From Chrysomallon squamiferum (Eukaryota; Mollusca; Gastropoda; Neomphalida; Peltospiridae): 64,000 nucleotides of DNA. A program made the translations under genes and the position numbers. The DNA lies in NCBI GenBank assembly GCA_012295275.1, contig CM022677.1:11305941-11369940 (forward strand). The letters are read 5' to 3'. Positions 22,562 through 36,936 of the stretch are shown here, piece by piece (positions within the stretch are counted from its first letter, which is position 1; every line of letters starts with the position of its first letter). The notes beneath the pieces are model-generated. The model made no database searches. It saw nothing but the letters and a program-made list of their open reading frames with translations, and was not told the origin of the DNA.

Positions 22562-22715
22562 CGAGTAACCATTAACCAAATACTAACATTTAACAAACCA
22601 TTGACAAAATTCTAACCACTAACCAAATATTAGCCATTAACTAAAAACTAACTGTTAACCAAATACTAACCGTCAACAAATACTAACATTTAACAAATAC
22701 TAACCATTACTAACA
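22562..22715. repeat. TAACCATTAACCAAATACTAACA tandem units
   Basis: Short units built of TAACCATTAACCAAATACTA and ATTTAACAAATACTAACC. This is the small version of the array flanking the RING cassettes at 59411-59820 and 62960-63300. Confidence 0.85.
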
Positions 22716-23170
22716 TCCCCTACGTGTACTGAACATCACCGTGGTGTATGTGTGGCAACATTTCCAAAGGGAATGGCTAATTAGTACATTAATATTATAT
22801 TAATTGGGTAGATATATAGACAGATAGATAGATTTATGATAGATAAATAGAAATACTACATACAGAGATAGTTACTGAAGATAGATGAACAGATGGATAC
22901 ATAGGGTATTGCTACTGTTTTCTGATTTCGAATACAGTGCCATTAATTTGAAAGCCCTTTCTATATACAGAAAGACAGACAGGCCAACAGAAGTGTATGT
23001 ACTTATGACATATAAATATCTCCCTTAGGCTTTCTTACTCTCTCTCTCTCACTCTCCGGGTTACTCTAATCAGATGGATTATTTTATTTTACCAGATATT
23101 ATGTGATAATTAAGTATTATAGGTTTTGTGATTTAATGTGCTCTTTAACTGAAACTATTATAGACACTTC
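22716..23170 (+). repeat. shared module M, copy 1
   Basis: Starts ACTAACATCCCCTACGTGTA and includes GGCAACATTTCCAAAGGGAA. It runs through GAAAGCCCTTTCTATA to TGTGCTCTTTAACTGAAACT. The same module lies at 30005-30425, 37230-37690, 58986-59410 and 63298-63740. It sits directly upstream of the PHD cassette here. Confidence 0.85.
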
Positions 23171-23535
23171 TTGGCCCCCATATTTGGTGGTGCAATCAAT
23201 AGTGTTGGCATTGATGTAGTCTATTCTGAGTTTTATTTAAGGTTTTTGAAACAGTTGAAAGTCTACGGTCCATCTGTGGGTGGCGGGCACGTGGTCAAAC
23301 TTCAAATAAAATCAAGAGGATGAGGTCTGCCGAGGCATTGACAGAAGAAGAAAGTGTCAAGAGGTATGAAGAAGAGTTGGCAGAGAAGAAGAAAAAGGTG
23401 GAAGAAAAGGCAAAGAAATGAAAGGTTTTAGAGGCAACATTACAACAACAAAAATAGAAGATACCAAAGTCAAAACGGCAGTTCAATTTGAATGCTACAG
23501 CAGAACCAGTGGATGCAGTCAAAAAAAAAAAAAAG
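23171..23535 (+). pseudogene. truncated PHD cassette, copy 1
   Basis: It matches the 5' two thirds of the cassette seen complete at 37.69-38.26 kb: the conserved AspTyr-rich segment (VVYSEFYL region, 23215-23290) followed by the Glu/Lys-rich coiled coil (about 23320-23460). Stops occur inside the coiled coil, for example TGA near 23419 and TAG near 23455. Similarity ends at 23519 in a run of about 15 A, so the zinc-finger part is missing. Downstream sequence is unrelated. A dead copy. Confidence 0.7.
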
Positions 23536-24414
23536 AGAAATCTGAAGGGAAATAATTTTGAAAATTCAGTGATCTCCAAGAGACTGCATTGTCAATGTGA
23601 TCAGAACATCCAGTGTACACATTGTACTTCATAGCAGCTTGCACTGTTTTTATCACTGATGTGTGCTTGGTTATTCTAATGTTTCTCACTGGAAGAGGAA
23701 TGGATATGCATCATTGCTATGGAATGCCATTTTTCTAAATAAGCTAAAATTAATGTGACAACCAGTTTTTTCTTTATCTTGTTTAAATCAGGTGAGTTTG
23801 CTGGGGCTAATATAAATATAATTGAAGATTGTGTAGTTGGGGTAATAAGAATTTTTTTTTTTTTTTTTATAATTCAGGAAATCTTTTTTTAAAAATGTCT
23901 TTAAATTATTTAAATCATAGGAAAAAATCAATGACTATTAATAAAATTAACTATTAACTAAATTAAAATTTTATTTGCATTAACCATGACTTTGTTATTT
24001 TTAATTAGAAGAAACATGATGATCTTCAAGTTGAAATTACTTAAAAACCTGTCTAGATAAAAAAACTTAAATATTCAGTTATTTTTGTTTAGACATTTCT
24101 ACCAGTTTTTATAATTTGCATTGCCACTTTAGAAAGAATAATTGAATTATTTCAACAAAAAATCTTTAAAAAACTAAAAATAATTTATAAATGATAAAAA
24201 AAAAATAAGAGAAACAAAAAAAAATGTACATAATTGGAATGTTTCCAAGTATTTTATAATTTGCCTTTCACATTTTCATAAAATTCAAAAAATTATTTCA
24301 AAAATGTGCAATTGGAAATGTCTTCCAATTTATTTATAATCTGTATTTTCTGTTTAATTCAATTAGAAAGAAAATAATAATTATCTCTTTAAAAAATGAA
24401 GTATAAAATGGTAT
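23536..24414. other. no gene seen
   Basis: A GC-richer stretch at 23560-23700 precedes very AT-rich DNA. Nothing supportable. Confidence 0.4.
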
Positions 24415-24773
24415 TTAATGTTTCCAAGGTAAATTATGTTACGTAAATGGGAGACATTTACAAAATCAAACCCATTGCATCTTATCTAAAAACAATAATC
24501 AAAATAGAAAATAATGCTTAAGTTGTTTCAGTTTCTTAACATTAAAAATGTTAAGGCACATTCAAATAATTCAAAACAAAAATAAACAAATAAAGAATAG
24601 TCTTTGTGTGTTTTTATTTTTATTATGTATATATTGATAACATCTTCGGTATTTGTTGTCAACCAACAAAAGATAATCTGATTTAATCATTATTTTTTAT
24701 ATATACATGTTGTTCGATTTTATGAAAACAAACAATCAAAGCACTAGAATGAACACTAAAAACACACACACAC

Positions 24774-24840
<67 letters not shown>

Positions 24841-25115
24841 ATTTACAAACCAATTAAACAGAGTTGTTTCCCTTAGACCATTAATAGATATAACATTGCA
24901 AACTATTCCAATATTAAATTCATTTTCTAATCAACCAGTTTCCATTATTTTTTGGTTTATTTGATTTATTATTATTATTATAAACAAAGAATTTTTCTTT
25001 TTATTCAAGGGGCAAATCGTAAAACTAAAACATTTTAAGCGAAATAGGAATTTTAGAATACTTAAGTAATAATAATAATTCAAATAATAAATCCCACACT
25101 TGTAAAATTTTAAAC

Positions 25116-25169
<54 letters not shown>

Positions 25170-25955
25170 CATTACATCATTTCAGTTTCATTTTCTTTAA
25201 AATAAAAATTACTGCAAATATGTTTTTAAAAATGATACTGCTTTTAATAGCGCTAAAATTATTTTTTAGCCTGATTAATTTCAGGTTTTTTCAAATATCA
25301 TTTAATGTTAATAAGAACAATTCAAAATCAAGACAATAATATAAGAATAAATCATTAAAATAATCCAGTTTAATAATTATATTTTTATATCTAATTGTAT
25401 ATCATTTTTCTGTTCATTTAAAAAAAACAAAAAAACAATCAAAACACTTAGAACTTGTATTTATTTATATATAAACAAGGACATTGTCTTTCACATACAA
25501 CAGTTCTCTCTGACCGCAAACACATTAACTCTTTCTCACAGATAACATCCTGTAACCGTGATTAATTTTGTCCTTGCTTATTATTATATCTACTTTGGGG
25601 AATGCAATGATTGGAGTTTTTGGTTAATAAAATATAACCAGGTTATGTTACATAAATGGGTGGCAGTACAAATATTTTTCAAAAAAGAAAATAGTATTTG
25701 TTCTTAACTGTTTTAAATCCTGACATTTGCAAATTCAACCTCATTGCATCTTATCTAAAAACAATAATGAAAATGGAAAATATTTCTGAAATTGTTTCAA
25801 TTTCTTAACATTAAAAATGTTAAGGCACATTCAAATAATTTAAAACAAAAATAAAGAAAGAATAGTCTTTGTGTGTTTTTATTTTTATTATGTATATATT
25901 GATCAGCGTCTTCTGTATTTGTTATCAATTAGCAAAAGATAATCTGACATAATCA

Positions 25956-25997
<42 letters not shown>

Positions 25998-26000
25998 TTC

Positions 26001-26077
<77 letters not shown>

Positions 26078-26985
26078 CTCAGTCTTTTTTGTATATTTAC
26101 AAACACGTTAAAGTTATATCCCTTAGCAGTGTCAAGCTAAATTTGATTTGCTACATTTAGATGAATTTTGCTAATTCTTTAAAATGATTTATCACAAAAT
26201 ATTTCAATAGTAACATATATTTACTCCAAAAGTTTATAAAGACCCAATTTCCATTATTTGTTTGTTTATTTGAGTTATTATTACTACTTAATTAATTATT
26301 GTAAAATTCCTATTTTGCTAAAAACTGTTTTTTTCGATTTGTCCCTTGAACAAAAACAATGAAATTTTCATATAAATTTTGAGCAGTCAAAATCACTCTG
26401 CATAATGTTACTAATCCAACTGAAGTTTGTTAAATAGGAAATATAATTACAATAACATTTTAAGACAAAACTAAACACCACTTTTTTAACAATGAATTCT
26501 AATACTAAATTATAGTGACATATGCCTTTAAGATTTTGTACTATGAACCCATTTTACTTTTATTTGATACTGTCATAGGCTGTCATAATGATGCCATAAT
26601 AAAGCAAATTAATTTTTAATTCTTTAAATTTTATTATTACTATTATTATTATTATTATTATAGACATACATAACTTCATTTTCATTTCTTTAAAATAAAA
26701 ATTACTGCAAAATTATTTTTTTAATCTGATTAATTTCAGCTATCTACAACATTCAAAATCAAGTCAATAATATAAGAATAAATCATTAAAATAATCCAAT
26801 TAATAATTCTGTTTTTTATCTCTACTTTTATATCATTTTTCTGTTCATTTTTTGAAAAGACAACAACAAACAAAACACTTGGAACTTGTATTTATTTATA
26901 CATAAACAAGGACACTGTCTTTCACATGCAGCAGTTATTTGACAACAAACACATTAACTCTTTCTCACAGATAACATGTACGTAA
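24415..26985. repeat. direct duplication of about 1.1-1.3 kb (two copies)
   Basis: 24415-25560 and 25625-26980 share the same order of landmarks: GTTAAGGCACATTCAAATAA, AAAGATAATCTGA, a (CT)n tract (24776-24836 and 26004-26074), TATATTTACAAAC, an (ATT)n tract (25119-25168 and 26632-26661), AATAATATAAGAATAAATCA and ACATTAACTCTTTCTCACAG. No coding sequence is seen in either. Confidence 0.8.
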
Positions 26986-28059
26986 CAACTCAACCTTTCA
27001 CATTCACATCTGTCTGTCTTTCTCTCTGTATCTATGTCTGCATCGATTTCTCCTACATACCCATGCCTCAGATAACACATACAAAAATTATAATTTCTTT
27101 CAGTACACACATTCACTCACACACAACTTACATACATATATATATATATATATACCCATTTTCTTTTTCTAACAGCCAATACATATATATCCACATCTGT
27201 TCGTGTGTTTCTCTATCAATCCATAAATTCTACACAGTTTTAACAATTTTTCTGTTGCCGCCTGCTTCTCTCTATGAATAGTCCAAACTAGTTATTATTA
27301 TTATTGTTCCATCTATATTTTTGTGCATCTCGATTATGTCATCAATTTTACATTCTACCATGTAAAACAAGTTTCCGAGGCGAAGACACTGTTAAATAAA
27401 AAATACAGGAAAAGGAGAAGATTTCGAAATAAATATAAAATATCATATTATTTTTCCTGATTCTACATTTTGCTTTATAAACTGTGCTGCTGGATAAGCT
27501 TAATGCTTCTTTTTTTAATTGTTTACTACTGATAATATCTTTTCATCGCTCTCTAAAACAAATTTTATAAAACTATACATTTATTTATTTATTTATTTAT
27601 TTATTTATATATTTTTGTGGTTGAGAAATACAGAGGGCCTTTCAAATAAATCATATTTTTAAATACGGTAACCAATATTATACCAGTTAATCATTAATTT
27701 CTGTGTATAATATCATATTTAATTTGGTAATTTTCTGAAGATAATTTGAGACTGCTCGACAGAATTTACGTTTTTATTTAGTACCAGCTGTGCAGTTTAT
27801 ACGACTAAATTGAGACTGAGCGGAAATTACGTTCCATCTTAGTAAAAAAAAAACACTGCTTACATCGATATTTTATTATGTTTACCTTATATATAAACTG
27901 TCAGCTAAAGGAATATCATCGGCTTTTCAAGAATGATCTTGATAACAGTAAATGTCGCTGTGAAAACTGCGCTCATGTTGACATCATTTATCATCGACGT
28001 ATCAACAAAAATGAATGGATTCTTATAAAGTAAAAGCTCAGTTTTCAGCATCATCAAGA
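26986..28059. other. no gene seen
   Basis: Short (TA)n and (TTTA)n tracts. Small frames look like chance. Confidence 0.4.
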
Positions 28060-28500
28060 GCTTTTTAGTGTAATCTGTTCTGCTGTTAATCAAATATCAC
28101 ATTAATCTGGATCTGACCTGTTAATTTTATAGTGGCATTCAGCACTCGACTTGTAAATTCAGAAATAAATAATTTAATGGCTAGATATACAGGGGAAGCC
28201 ACTCTATTGTGATAATATTTTTCTCTTAAACTGAGTTACAGTTTCTTCTCTACAAAAAAAAAAAAAAATAAAAATAAAAATTAATACTGAACACGAGAGA
28301 AGTTATACTTTACTTGAATCACAGAATTTGATTCTGCAAACGACATTAAAATAAAAATTCACAGAGATAAGCGAAGTTTTCTGTTTTGTAAAACGCGACG
28401 TAATTCACGTTTTATATATAAAACCAGCGACGTTTATATCATAAATTGTTACTGAGTGAAAATAACGTGATGTTTTACTATGTTTTACCTCTATTTTGCA
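28060..28500. repeat. segment directly repeated at 41835-42250
   Basis: Shared text includes TCTGCTGTTAATCAAATATCACATT, GAAGTTTTCTGTTTTGTAAAACGCGACG and AAAATAACGTGATGTTTT (each longer match continues with substitutions). Orientation is the same in both places, although the second copy sits in the centre of a palindrome. Confidence 0.75.
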
Positions 28501-29290
28501 TCATAAACAATACTGATAATTTCACTTACAGTTACATTTTATTCTACTAGCTGATATTAATATTATAATTTGTAAGTTATATCATTAAAAAACACAAAAA
28601 AACAACATGCGTATCCATACGCCTTCTACAAAACTTTAAAGAACAAAATAGTATAACTTTAAAACCTAGCTGCTACCTTAATGGAATCGCAGCAATTTAT
28701 ATTAATACCTTGAGAATTAATGAAATAAATATCATAGTTTCTATGAGCGTAGTTTTCTGAAGGTAATTTGAGAACACTGGACAGAATTTACGATTTAATT
28801 TACTAAATGTCTATCTATCTCTATATTCTTCAAAGTATCTACCTGTCTATTATTTAACTACATACATAAACACCGTCTCACTGATGTCAACATATATATA
28901 TTTAACTATCCTCTAAGGCAAACACGTATACCAAACTATTTCTTGTCTATGTGTGTGTGTCTGTGTATGTGTGTGTCTATCTCTCTATCTGTTTATTTGT
29001 TGATAATTGTTTCTTTCTTTATAATGACGACAGTAATACTGACGTAACGACACTAACGATGAAAACAACACTAATTGCAATAATACTACTTAAAATGATA
29101 AATAAAATAATAATTAAGAAAGAATACTGAAACAAGAGAAAAAGAAAAGATTAAGAAAGGAAATCGAATGATTAATTCAAGCATATATTTATAAAAAAGA
29201 AACAGTTACATTAAACAGAAATAAACAAATACTATAGGGTAAAGTGGGGTAATTCTGGCCCACACATTCATGAGTAATTTGGTCCTCAAA
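28501..29290. repeat. outer part of inverted unit copy 2
   Basis: 28810-29230 is the approximate reverse complement of 38480-38960, and also matches 45230-45530 in direct orientation. It contains TTAACTACATACATAAACAC and AAAGAAACAGTTACATTAAA. Confidence 0.7.
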
Positions 29291-29384
29291 TTTGTTGTAC
29301 TGATGATTGCTATATAATCATTGTTTACTACTAATAATAATTAGTCCTAATCATAATACAAGTCAAATTCAAAACTTCAATAAA

Positions 29385-29998
29385 CTAAACTTCTTGACAA
29401 ATATCACACAAGAATGCAATATCTTTAAAGTCTGCACCAGCTGGGATTTCAATATTTGCGCAAGAATCAAGACAATACCAATTTGGGCACCCGTCACTTC
29501 CTATCAGCTAGTCAGGAATTCGTTCCATCATCAACTCTGCCACAGAGTTCACATTTTTCTTCTGTATCTTCTACATCTCTGTCTTCTAGTTCAGGCTCAT
29601 CACCATCAACGTTTTCTTTAGCTGCATCCACCGGTTCTGCTGTAGCATTCAAATTGAAATGCCGTTTTGACTTTGGTATCTTCTATTTGTTTTTGTTGTA
29701 ATTTTGCCTTTAAAACATTTCATTTCTTTGCCTTTTCTTCCACCTTTTTCTTCTTCTCTGCCAACTCTTCTTCATACCTCTTGACACTTTCTTCTTCTGT
29801 CAATGCCTCGGCAGACATCATCCTTTTGATTTTATTTGAAGTTTGACAACGTGCCCCCCACCCACAGATGGACCGTAGACTTTCAACTGTTTCAAAAAAC
29901 TTAAATAAAACTCAGAATAGACTACATCAATGTCAAAACTATTGATTGCACCACCAAATATGGGGGCCAAGAAGTGTCTATAATATTTTCCGTTAAAG
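29385..29998 (-). pseudogene. PHD cassette, copy 2, broken
   Basis: On the minus strand the order is the conserved VVYSEFYLSFLKQLKVYGPS segment, the Glu/Lys coiled coil, an acidic linker and the PHD-like finger, ending before CTTGACAAATATC. An in-frame stop and length change lie near 29510-29525, where the sequence encoding the residues before the second Cys pair is altered. One Cys codon of that pair reads Ser. This copy therefore cannot make the full finger. Orientation is opposite to copies 1 and 3. Confidence 0.65.
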
Positions 29999-30004
29999 AG
30001 CACA

Positions 30005-30419
30005 TTAAATCACAAAACCTATAATACTTAATTATCACATAATATCTGGTAAAATAAAATAATCCATCTGATTAGAGTAATCCGGAGAGAGAGAGAGAGA
30101 GAGAGTAAGAAAGCCAGAGGGAGATATTTATATGTCATAAGTACATACACTTCTGTTGGCCTGTCTCTCTTTCTGTATATAGAAAGGGCTTTCAAACTAA
30201 CTATATTCGAAATTAGAAAAAAGTAGCAATACCCTATGTATCCATCTGTTCATCTATCTTCAGTAACTATCTCTGTATGTAGTATTTCTATTTATCTATC
30301 ATAAATCTATCTATCTGTCTATCTACCTACCCAATTAATATAATATTAATGTACTAATTAGCCATTCCCTTTGGAAATGTTGCCACACATACACCACGGT
30401 GTGGTTCAGTACACGTAGG

Positions 30420-30425
<6 letters not shown>
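30005..30425 (-). repeat. shared module M, copy 2
   Basis: Reverse complement of the module at 22716-23170, with the same internal landmarks, including an (AG)n patch near 30085-30105. Confidence 0.85.
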
Positions 30426-30720
<295 letters not shown>

Positions 30721-31233
30721 TCAACACAAAATTAACAATTTTACGCTCTAGAAATCATAATATTTGTGAAATTTAAATAACGTATCAGTATGAAAAGGCT
30801 GAAAAACAGTATTTACATGTATTTGAACTTTTTATACTACATTTTTACAGTGAAATGAAATTTTTATGAAACCATACAAACTTACAGTCATAGTGAAATC
30901 CAAATCTCTCTTTTTCTAATCATAATAAATAAAATATAGAAATTTTCACGTATTAAAACGGAATTTCGTAACAAATTTAAATTCTTGACCTTATTTTTAC
31001 TCTGAATAGCATGAATGAAAAAATATTAAGATTTTAATAAAGAAAGATTTTAAATATGTGAAATAAATTAAGAATACACAAATAGAGATACCACTACTAC
31101 CACTACTACAACTACCACTATTACTACTACTACTACTACTACTACTAATAATAATAATAATAGTAATATATATACTGTATATATAAAAAGCCCTGACGTA
31201 TCACCGGTAGTGGGAGGAGTTTACTCCGCCAAG
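30721..31233. repeat. inverted copy of 22020-22450
   Basis: AT-rich sequence that is the approximate reverse complement of the copy 1 interval. It carries an extra segment of about 85 bases near 30828-30920 that copy 1 lacks and that reappears at 36355-36450. Confidence 0.75.
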
Positions 31234-31234
31234 T

Positions 31235-31515
31235 AAAAATTACATCGATTAGAGCTATTTCCCTTTAGTGATATGTGTTCACAAACATATTTTAGACATA
31301 TGTCCCTTACGTGAGATGTATTCACTAAGCAAAGTAAAAATTACATCGATTAGAGTTAACTCCCTTTAGTGGTATGTGTTCACAAACATAGTTTAGAGGA
31401 ATGTCTCTTACGAGAGATGTACTCACTAAGCAAAGTAAAAATTACATCGATTATAGTTATCTCCCTTTAGTGATATGTGTTCACAAACTGGGATTAGAGT
31501 TATGTCTCTTACGTG
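31235..31515. repeat. 101-bp tandem repeat, 3 units
   Basis: CCCTTTAGTG recurs at 31261, 31362 and 31463, a period of 101 bases. Confidence 0.9.
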
Positions 31516-31633
31516 AAACATTTAATAATAATTTTTACTATCTAATAAAATCTGTGACATGTCTCTGTCTCCCACACACACACGCAGAACATGTGACTGT
31601 CCTCAGTAACGAACTGCCTCTGTTACCCTGCAG

Positions 31634-31860
31634 CAGCAACTGAGCCAAAAGTATTTGAGCGAAATCTCAAACAGTTTGAGGAGAGTTTTCAGAAACAGTT
31701 TCTGACTCACTTTTCATAACAACTGCAGAGAGGGCTAGGTTATGAGGATTACGATGCTGATGAGCGTCTTACAGGAGCAGCATTTACATCTTGTGATGAT
31801 GTCTCTCATCAGCTGTCATATTCACATCCCGCTCTGTCTCAATAAAAGGACAACAAGTAA
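31634..31860 (+). pseudogene. broken copy 2 of the 72-codon exon
   Basis: The acceptor CCCTGCAG is retained before 31634 and the start of the exon reads in frame. Around 31700-31720 the sequence is replaced by a slightly longer stretch that brings in a TAA and changes frame. Near the end, CAATAAAAGGAC replaces a codon by a stop. Otherwise it follows the intact copy at 21452-21672 closely. Confidence 0.7.
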
Positions 31861-32138
31861 ATGGAAGGAGAGAAGTGATCACTCGATCAACATTCTCACT
31901 TACGGTTTACAAAACTGGTTCTCATTATCGGGGAGATGTTTAGGAAGATTTAATGCTGGGTTACGGCTATTACAGGGGGTAATATGATATATGTTGCTTG
32001 TGTTACATGTAGTGGATCTGTAGTGCTATATCTTTTGAATCCAATATCAGTGGACATTTTTCGCCGGGTCACCAAATGTGACCAAAGTTCCGTTTAGGTG
32101 ACTGGGATGTTAAAAACACTATGCATTAGTCGTGCAAA
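31861..32138. repeat. inverted copy of 21190-21450 / 34757-35035
   Basis: Contains GACATTTTTCGCCGGGTCAC and GACTAATGCATAG-type sequence in reverse complement to 34757-34870. Position 32138 is the inner end of the arm. Confidence 0.8.
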
Positions 32139-32600
32139 AAACAACAACAGCAACACATTAAAAAGAAAATTATTTTGGTGGCCATATTTTTTCTATAAGT
32201 TATAACAAAAGAGCCACTGCTAATCATTTTATTTCAAATATTTATTTCACATAAAAGGATTGTTCATAGTTCCATAAGTTCGACGTATCGGCTTACCGTA
32301 TTTGGCAAAATCTATTTATACACATTAATGCTAAAGCGAAGCCAGCTAACATTTCCAACCTTAACGTTATAGACTTATCGGTTGGTTAACAAAACAGTTT
32401 ATCACAGGCGATAACTCTATCCAGCAAGAGTTTGCTATTCTTTTTCCTTATTAATTCAAGTATTAGTTTGCTAAAGTGAAGCCAACGAACAAATCTAGCG
32501 AACTTTTACACCGTCAGGTTAAAGAATTATCGGTTAGTTAACAGAACAAGTTATCATGGGAGATAACTCTATGACCTTGTATTTGCTATTCCAGTAGGGT
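32139..32600. repeat. spacer and GTTAACCAACCGATAA block, inverted
   Basis: 32160-32320 has no counterpart in copy 1. 32330-32600 mirrors the two-unit repeat at 20906-21185. Confidence 0.65.
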
Positions 32601-34735
32601 TATTATCCTGTCAGTGACTCTGTTTGTTCAAGGCATTGCCTTGTGCCTAGTATATTATAGAATGTGCTATGTACTACCCTGTCACTGAGTCTGTTTCTTC
32701 AAGTCTGTGGAATGTGTCTAGTATATTACAGACTGTGGTATGTACTACCCTGTCACTAAGTCTGTTTCTTCAAGTCTGTAGAAAGTGTCTAGTATATTCC
32801 AGACTGTGGTATGTACTACCCTCTCAGAGAATCTGTTTATTCAAAACAGTGCATTGTGTCTAGTATATTACAGACTGTGGCATGTACTAACCTGTCAGTG
32901 AGTTTATTTCTTCAAGGCAGTGCACCGTGTCAGGTATATTACAGACTTTGCTATGTACTATCTTGTCATTGAGTATGTTTCTTCAAAGCAATGCATCTTC
33001 TCTTGTATATAACAGACTGTGGTATGTGCTATCCTGTCAGTGTCTCTGTTTGTTCAAGACAGTGCCTCTTCCCTAGTATATTACAGACTGTGGTATGTAC
33101 TATCCTGTCAGTGACTCGGTTTGTTCAAGGCAGGGCACCGTGTCTAGTATATATTAGACTGTAGTATGGACTACCCTGTCAGTGAGTCCGTTTCTTCAAG
33201 GTGTCTACTATATTACAGACTGTGGTATGTACTATCCTGTCACTGAGTCTGTTTCTTCAAGTCTGTGGAACGTGTCTAGTATATTACAGACTGTGTTATG
33301 TCCTACCCTGTCACTGAGTCTGTTTCTTCAAGTCCGTGGAACGGGTCTAGTATATTACAGACTGTGGTATGTACTACCCTGTCACTGAGTCTGTTTCTTC
33401 AAGTCTATGGAACGTGTCTAGTATATTACAGACTGTGGTATGTACCATCCTGTGAGTGAGTCTTTTTGTTCAAGGCAGTGCACTGTGTCTAGTATTACAG
33501 ACTGTGGTATGTACTATCCTGTCAGTGAGTCTGTTTGTTCAAGGCATGGCACCTTGTCTAGTATATATCTGACTGTGGTATTTACTACCCTGTTAGTGAG
33601 TCTGTTTCAACAAGTCAGTGCAAGGTGTCTACTATATACCGACTGTGGTATGTACTATCCTGTCAGTGACTCTGTTTGTAGAAGGCAGTGCCTCGTGCCT
33701 AGTATATTACAGACTGTGGTATGTACTATCCTGTCAGTGAGTCTGTTTATACAGGGCAGGGCACCGTGTCTAGTATATTACAGACTGTGGTATGTACTAT
33801 CCTGGCTATGACTCTGTTTGTAGAAGGCAGTGCATCGTGTCTAGTATATTACAGACTGTGGTATGTACTATCCTGTCAGTGACTATTTGTTCAAGGCAGT
33901 GCCTGCTGCATAGTATATTACAGACTGTGGTATGTACTATCCTGTCAGTGACTATTTGTTCAAGGCAGTGCCTGCTGCATAGTATATTACAGACTGTGGT
34001 ATGTACTATCCTGTCAGTGAGTCTGTTTCTTCAAGGCAGTGCACTATATCTAGTATTACAGATTGTGGTATGTACTACCCTGTCAGTGTGTCTGTTCAAG
34101 GCAATGCATCGTGTCTAGTGTATTACAGGCTATGGTATGTACTATCCTGTCAGTGAGTCGGTTTGTTCAAGGCAGAGCACCGTGTATACTATATTAGAAA
34201 CTGTCGTATGTACTATCCTGTCAGTGACTCTGTTGAAGGCAGTGCCTCGTGCCTAGTATATATTAGACTGTAGTATGTACTACCGTGTCAGTGAGTCTGT
34301 TTTTTTAAGTCAGTGCAAGTTGTGTTACATTGTATTACTATATTACAGACTGTGGTATGTACTATCCTGTCAGTGACTATTTGTTCAAGGCAGTGCCTGC
34401 TGCATAGTATATTCCAGACTGTGGTATGTACTCTCCTGTCAGTGACTGTTTTTTCAAGGCAGTGCCTCGTGTCTAGTTAGAGACTGTGGTATGTAGTACC
34501 TTTCATTGAGTCTGTTTCTTCAAGTCTGTGCAACGTGGCTAGTACATTAGAGACTGTGGTATGTACTATCCTGTCAGTGAGTCTGTTTCTTAAAAGCAGT
34601 GCATCCTATCTAGTGTATTATAAACTGTAGTATGTACTATCCTCTCAGAGAGTCTGCTTGTTCAAGGCCGTACATAGTGCCTAGTATATTACAGACTGTG
34701 GTATGTACTATCCTGTCAGTGAGTATATTTCTTCA
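32600..34735 (+). repeat. long minisatellite, about 75-80 bp units, 2.1 kb
   Basis: About 28 units of CAGACTGTGGTATGTACTAT, CCTGTCAGTGAGTCTGTTT, CTTCAAGGCAGTGC and GTGTCTAGTATATTA. All units point the same way, although the array lies between two inverted arms. Some neighbouring units are almost identical (for example near 33890 and 33945), so recent expansion is likely. The short open frames across it are artefacts. Confidence 0.92.
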
Positions 34736-34756
34736 AAATATTTTTTTTTTTTTTTT

Positions 34757-35034
34757 TTTTGCACGACTAATGCATAGTGTTTTTAACATCCCAGTCGCCT
34801 AAACGGAACTTTGGTCACATTTGGTGACCTGGCGAAAAATGTCCACAGATATTGATTCAAAAGATATAGCACTACAGATTCACTACATGTAACACAAGCG
34901 ACATTTAACATAGACCCCACTGTAATAGCCGTAACCAAGCACTAAATCTTCCTAAACATCTCCCCGATAATGTGAACCAGTTTTGTAAACCGTAAGTGAG
35001 AATGTTGATCCAGTAATCACTTCTCCCCTTCCAG
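34757..35034. repeat. inner arm of duplicated unit copy 3
   Basis: Reverse complement of 31861-32138. It begins GCACGACTAATGCATAGTG after a poly(T) run at 34740-34760. Confidence 0.8.
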
Positions 35035-35278
35035 TTACTTGTTGTCCTTTTATTGAGTCAGAGCGGGATGTGAATATGACAGCTGATGAGAGACATCATC
35101 ACAAGATGTAAATGCTGCTCCTGTAAGACGCTCATCTAGGTCACGTGCTGGTCAGCATAGCAATCCTCATAACTTACTCCTCTCTGCAGTTGTTATGAAA
35201 AGTAAGTCAGAAACTGTTTCTGAAAACTCTCCTCAAACTGTTTGAGATTTCGCTCAAGTACTTTTGACTCAGTTGCTG
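35035..35278 (-). pseudogene. broken copy 3 of the 72-codon exon
   Basis: The acceptor is retained at 35279-35284. An insertion near 35130-35155 (TCATCTAGGTCACGTGCTGG) interrupts the acidic Tyr-rich part, the QKQ region carries the same altered stretch as copy 2, and the late CAA codon is followed by TAA. It shares these breaks with copy 2 but adds its own, so it appears to derive from a copy 2-like ancestor. Confidence 0.7.
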
Positions 35279-35394
35279 CTGCAGGGTAACAGAGGCAGTT
35301 CGTTACTGAGGACAGACACATGTTCTGCGTGTGTGTGTGTGAGACAGAGACATGTCAAGATTTTATTAGATAATACAAATTATTATTAAATGTT

Positions 35395-35558
35395 TGACGT
35401 AAGAGACAACTCTAATCCCTGTTTGTGAACACATGTCACTAAAGGGAGATAACTACAATCGATGTAATTTTTACTTTGCTTAGTGAGTACATCTCACGTA
35501 AGGGACATACTCTAAACTATGTTTGTGAACACATACCACTAAAGTAGTAGTTGTAGTG

Positions 35559-35598
<40 letters not shown>

Positions 35599-35606
35599 TA
35601 GTAGTA
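35395..35606. repeat. 101-bp units (about 2) and (AGT)n tract
   Basis: The second 101-base unit is cut off near 35545 and joins directly to an AGT tract, so part of the usual interval is deleted here. Confidence 0.8.
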
Positions 35607-36690
<1,084 letters not shown>

Positions 36691-36936
36691 AGATGCACAT
36701 ACATGTCATATTCAGAACCAAAAAAGAAAACCAGACCTAATATTATATGAATTATGTTGTTTAGCTAGTTATTAAGATTCATATATTTTAAAATTACCAC
36801 CTGATTCATTATTTTACTTACAAAAATTGTGTTATTAAACCAGCCATGAAAATTGAGAGACTGTGGTCAACATAAATATAGACAACAGCTACAGTACATC
36901 CATCTCCAGTGTATTTTAGTGTGTCTGTCCTCACAG

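Noticed and set aside
32669-34118. Frames up to 123 codons in the 2.1 kb array
   Set aside because: They repeat with the minisatellite and shift with unit length.
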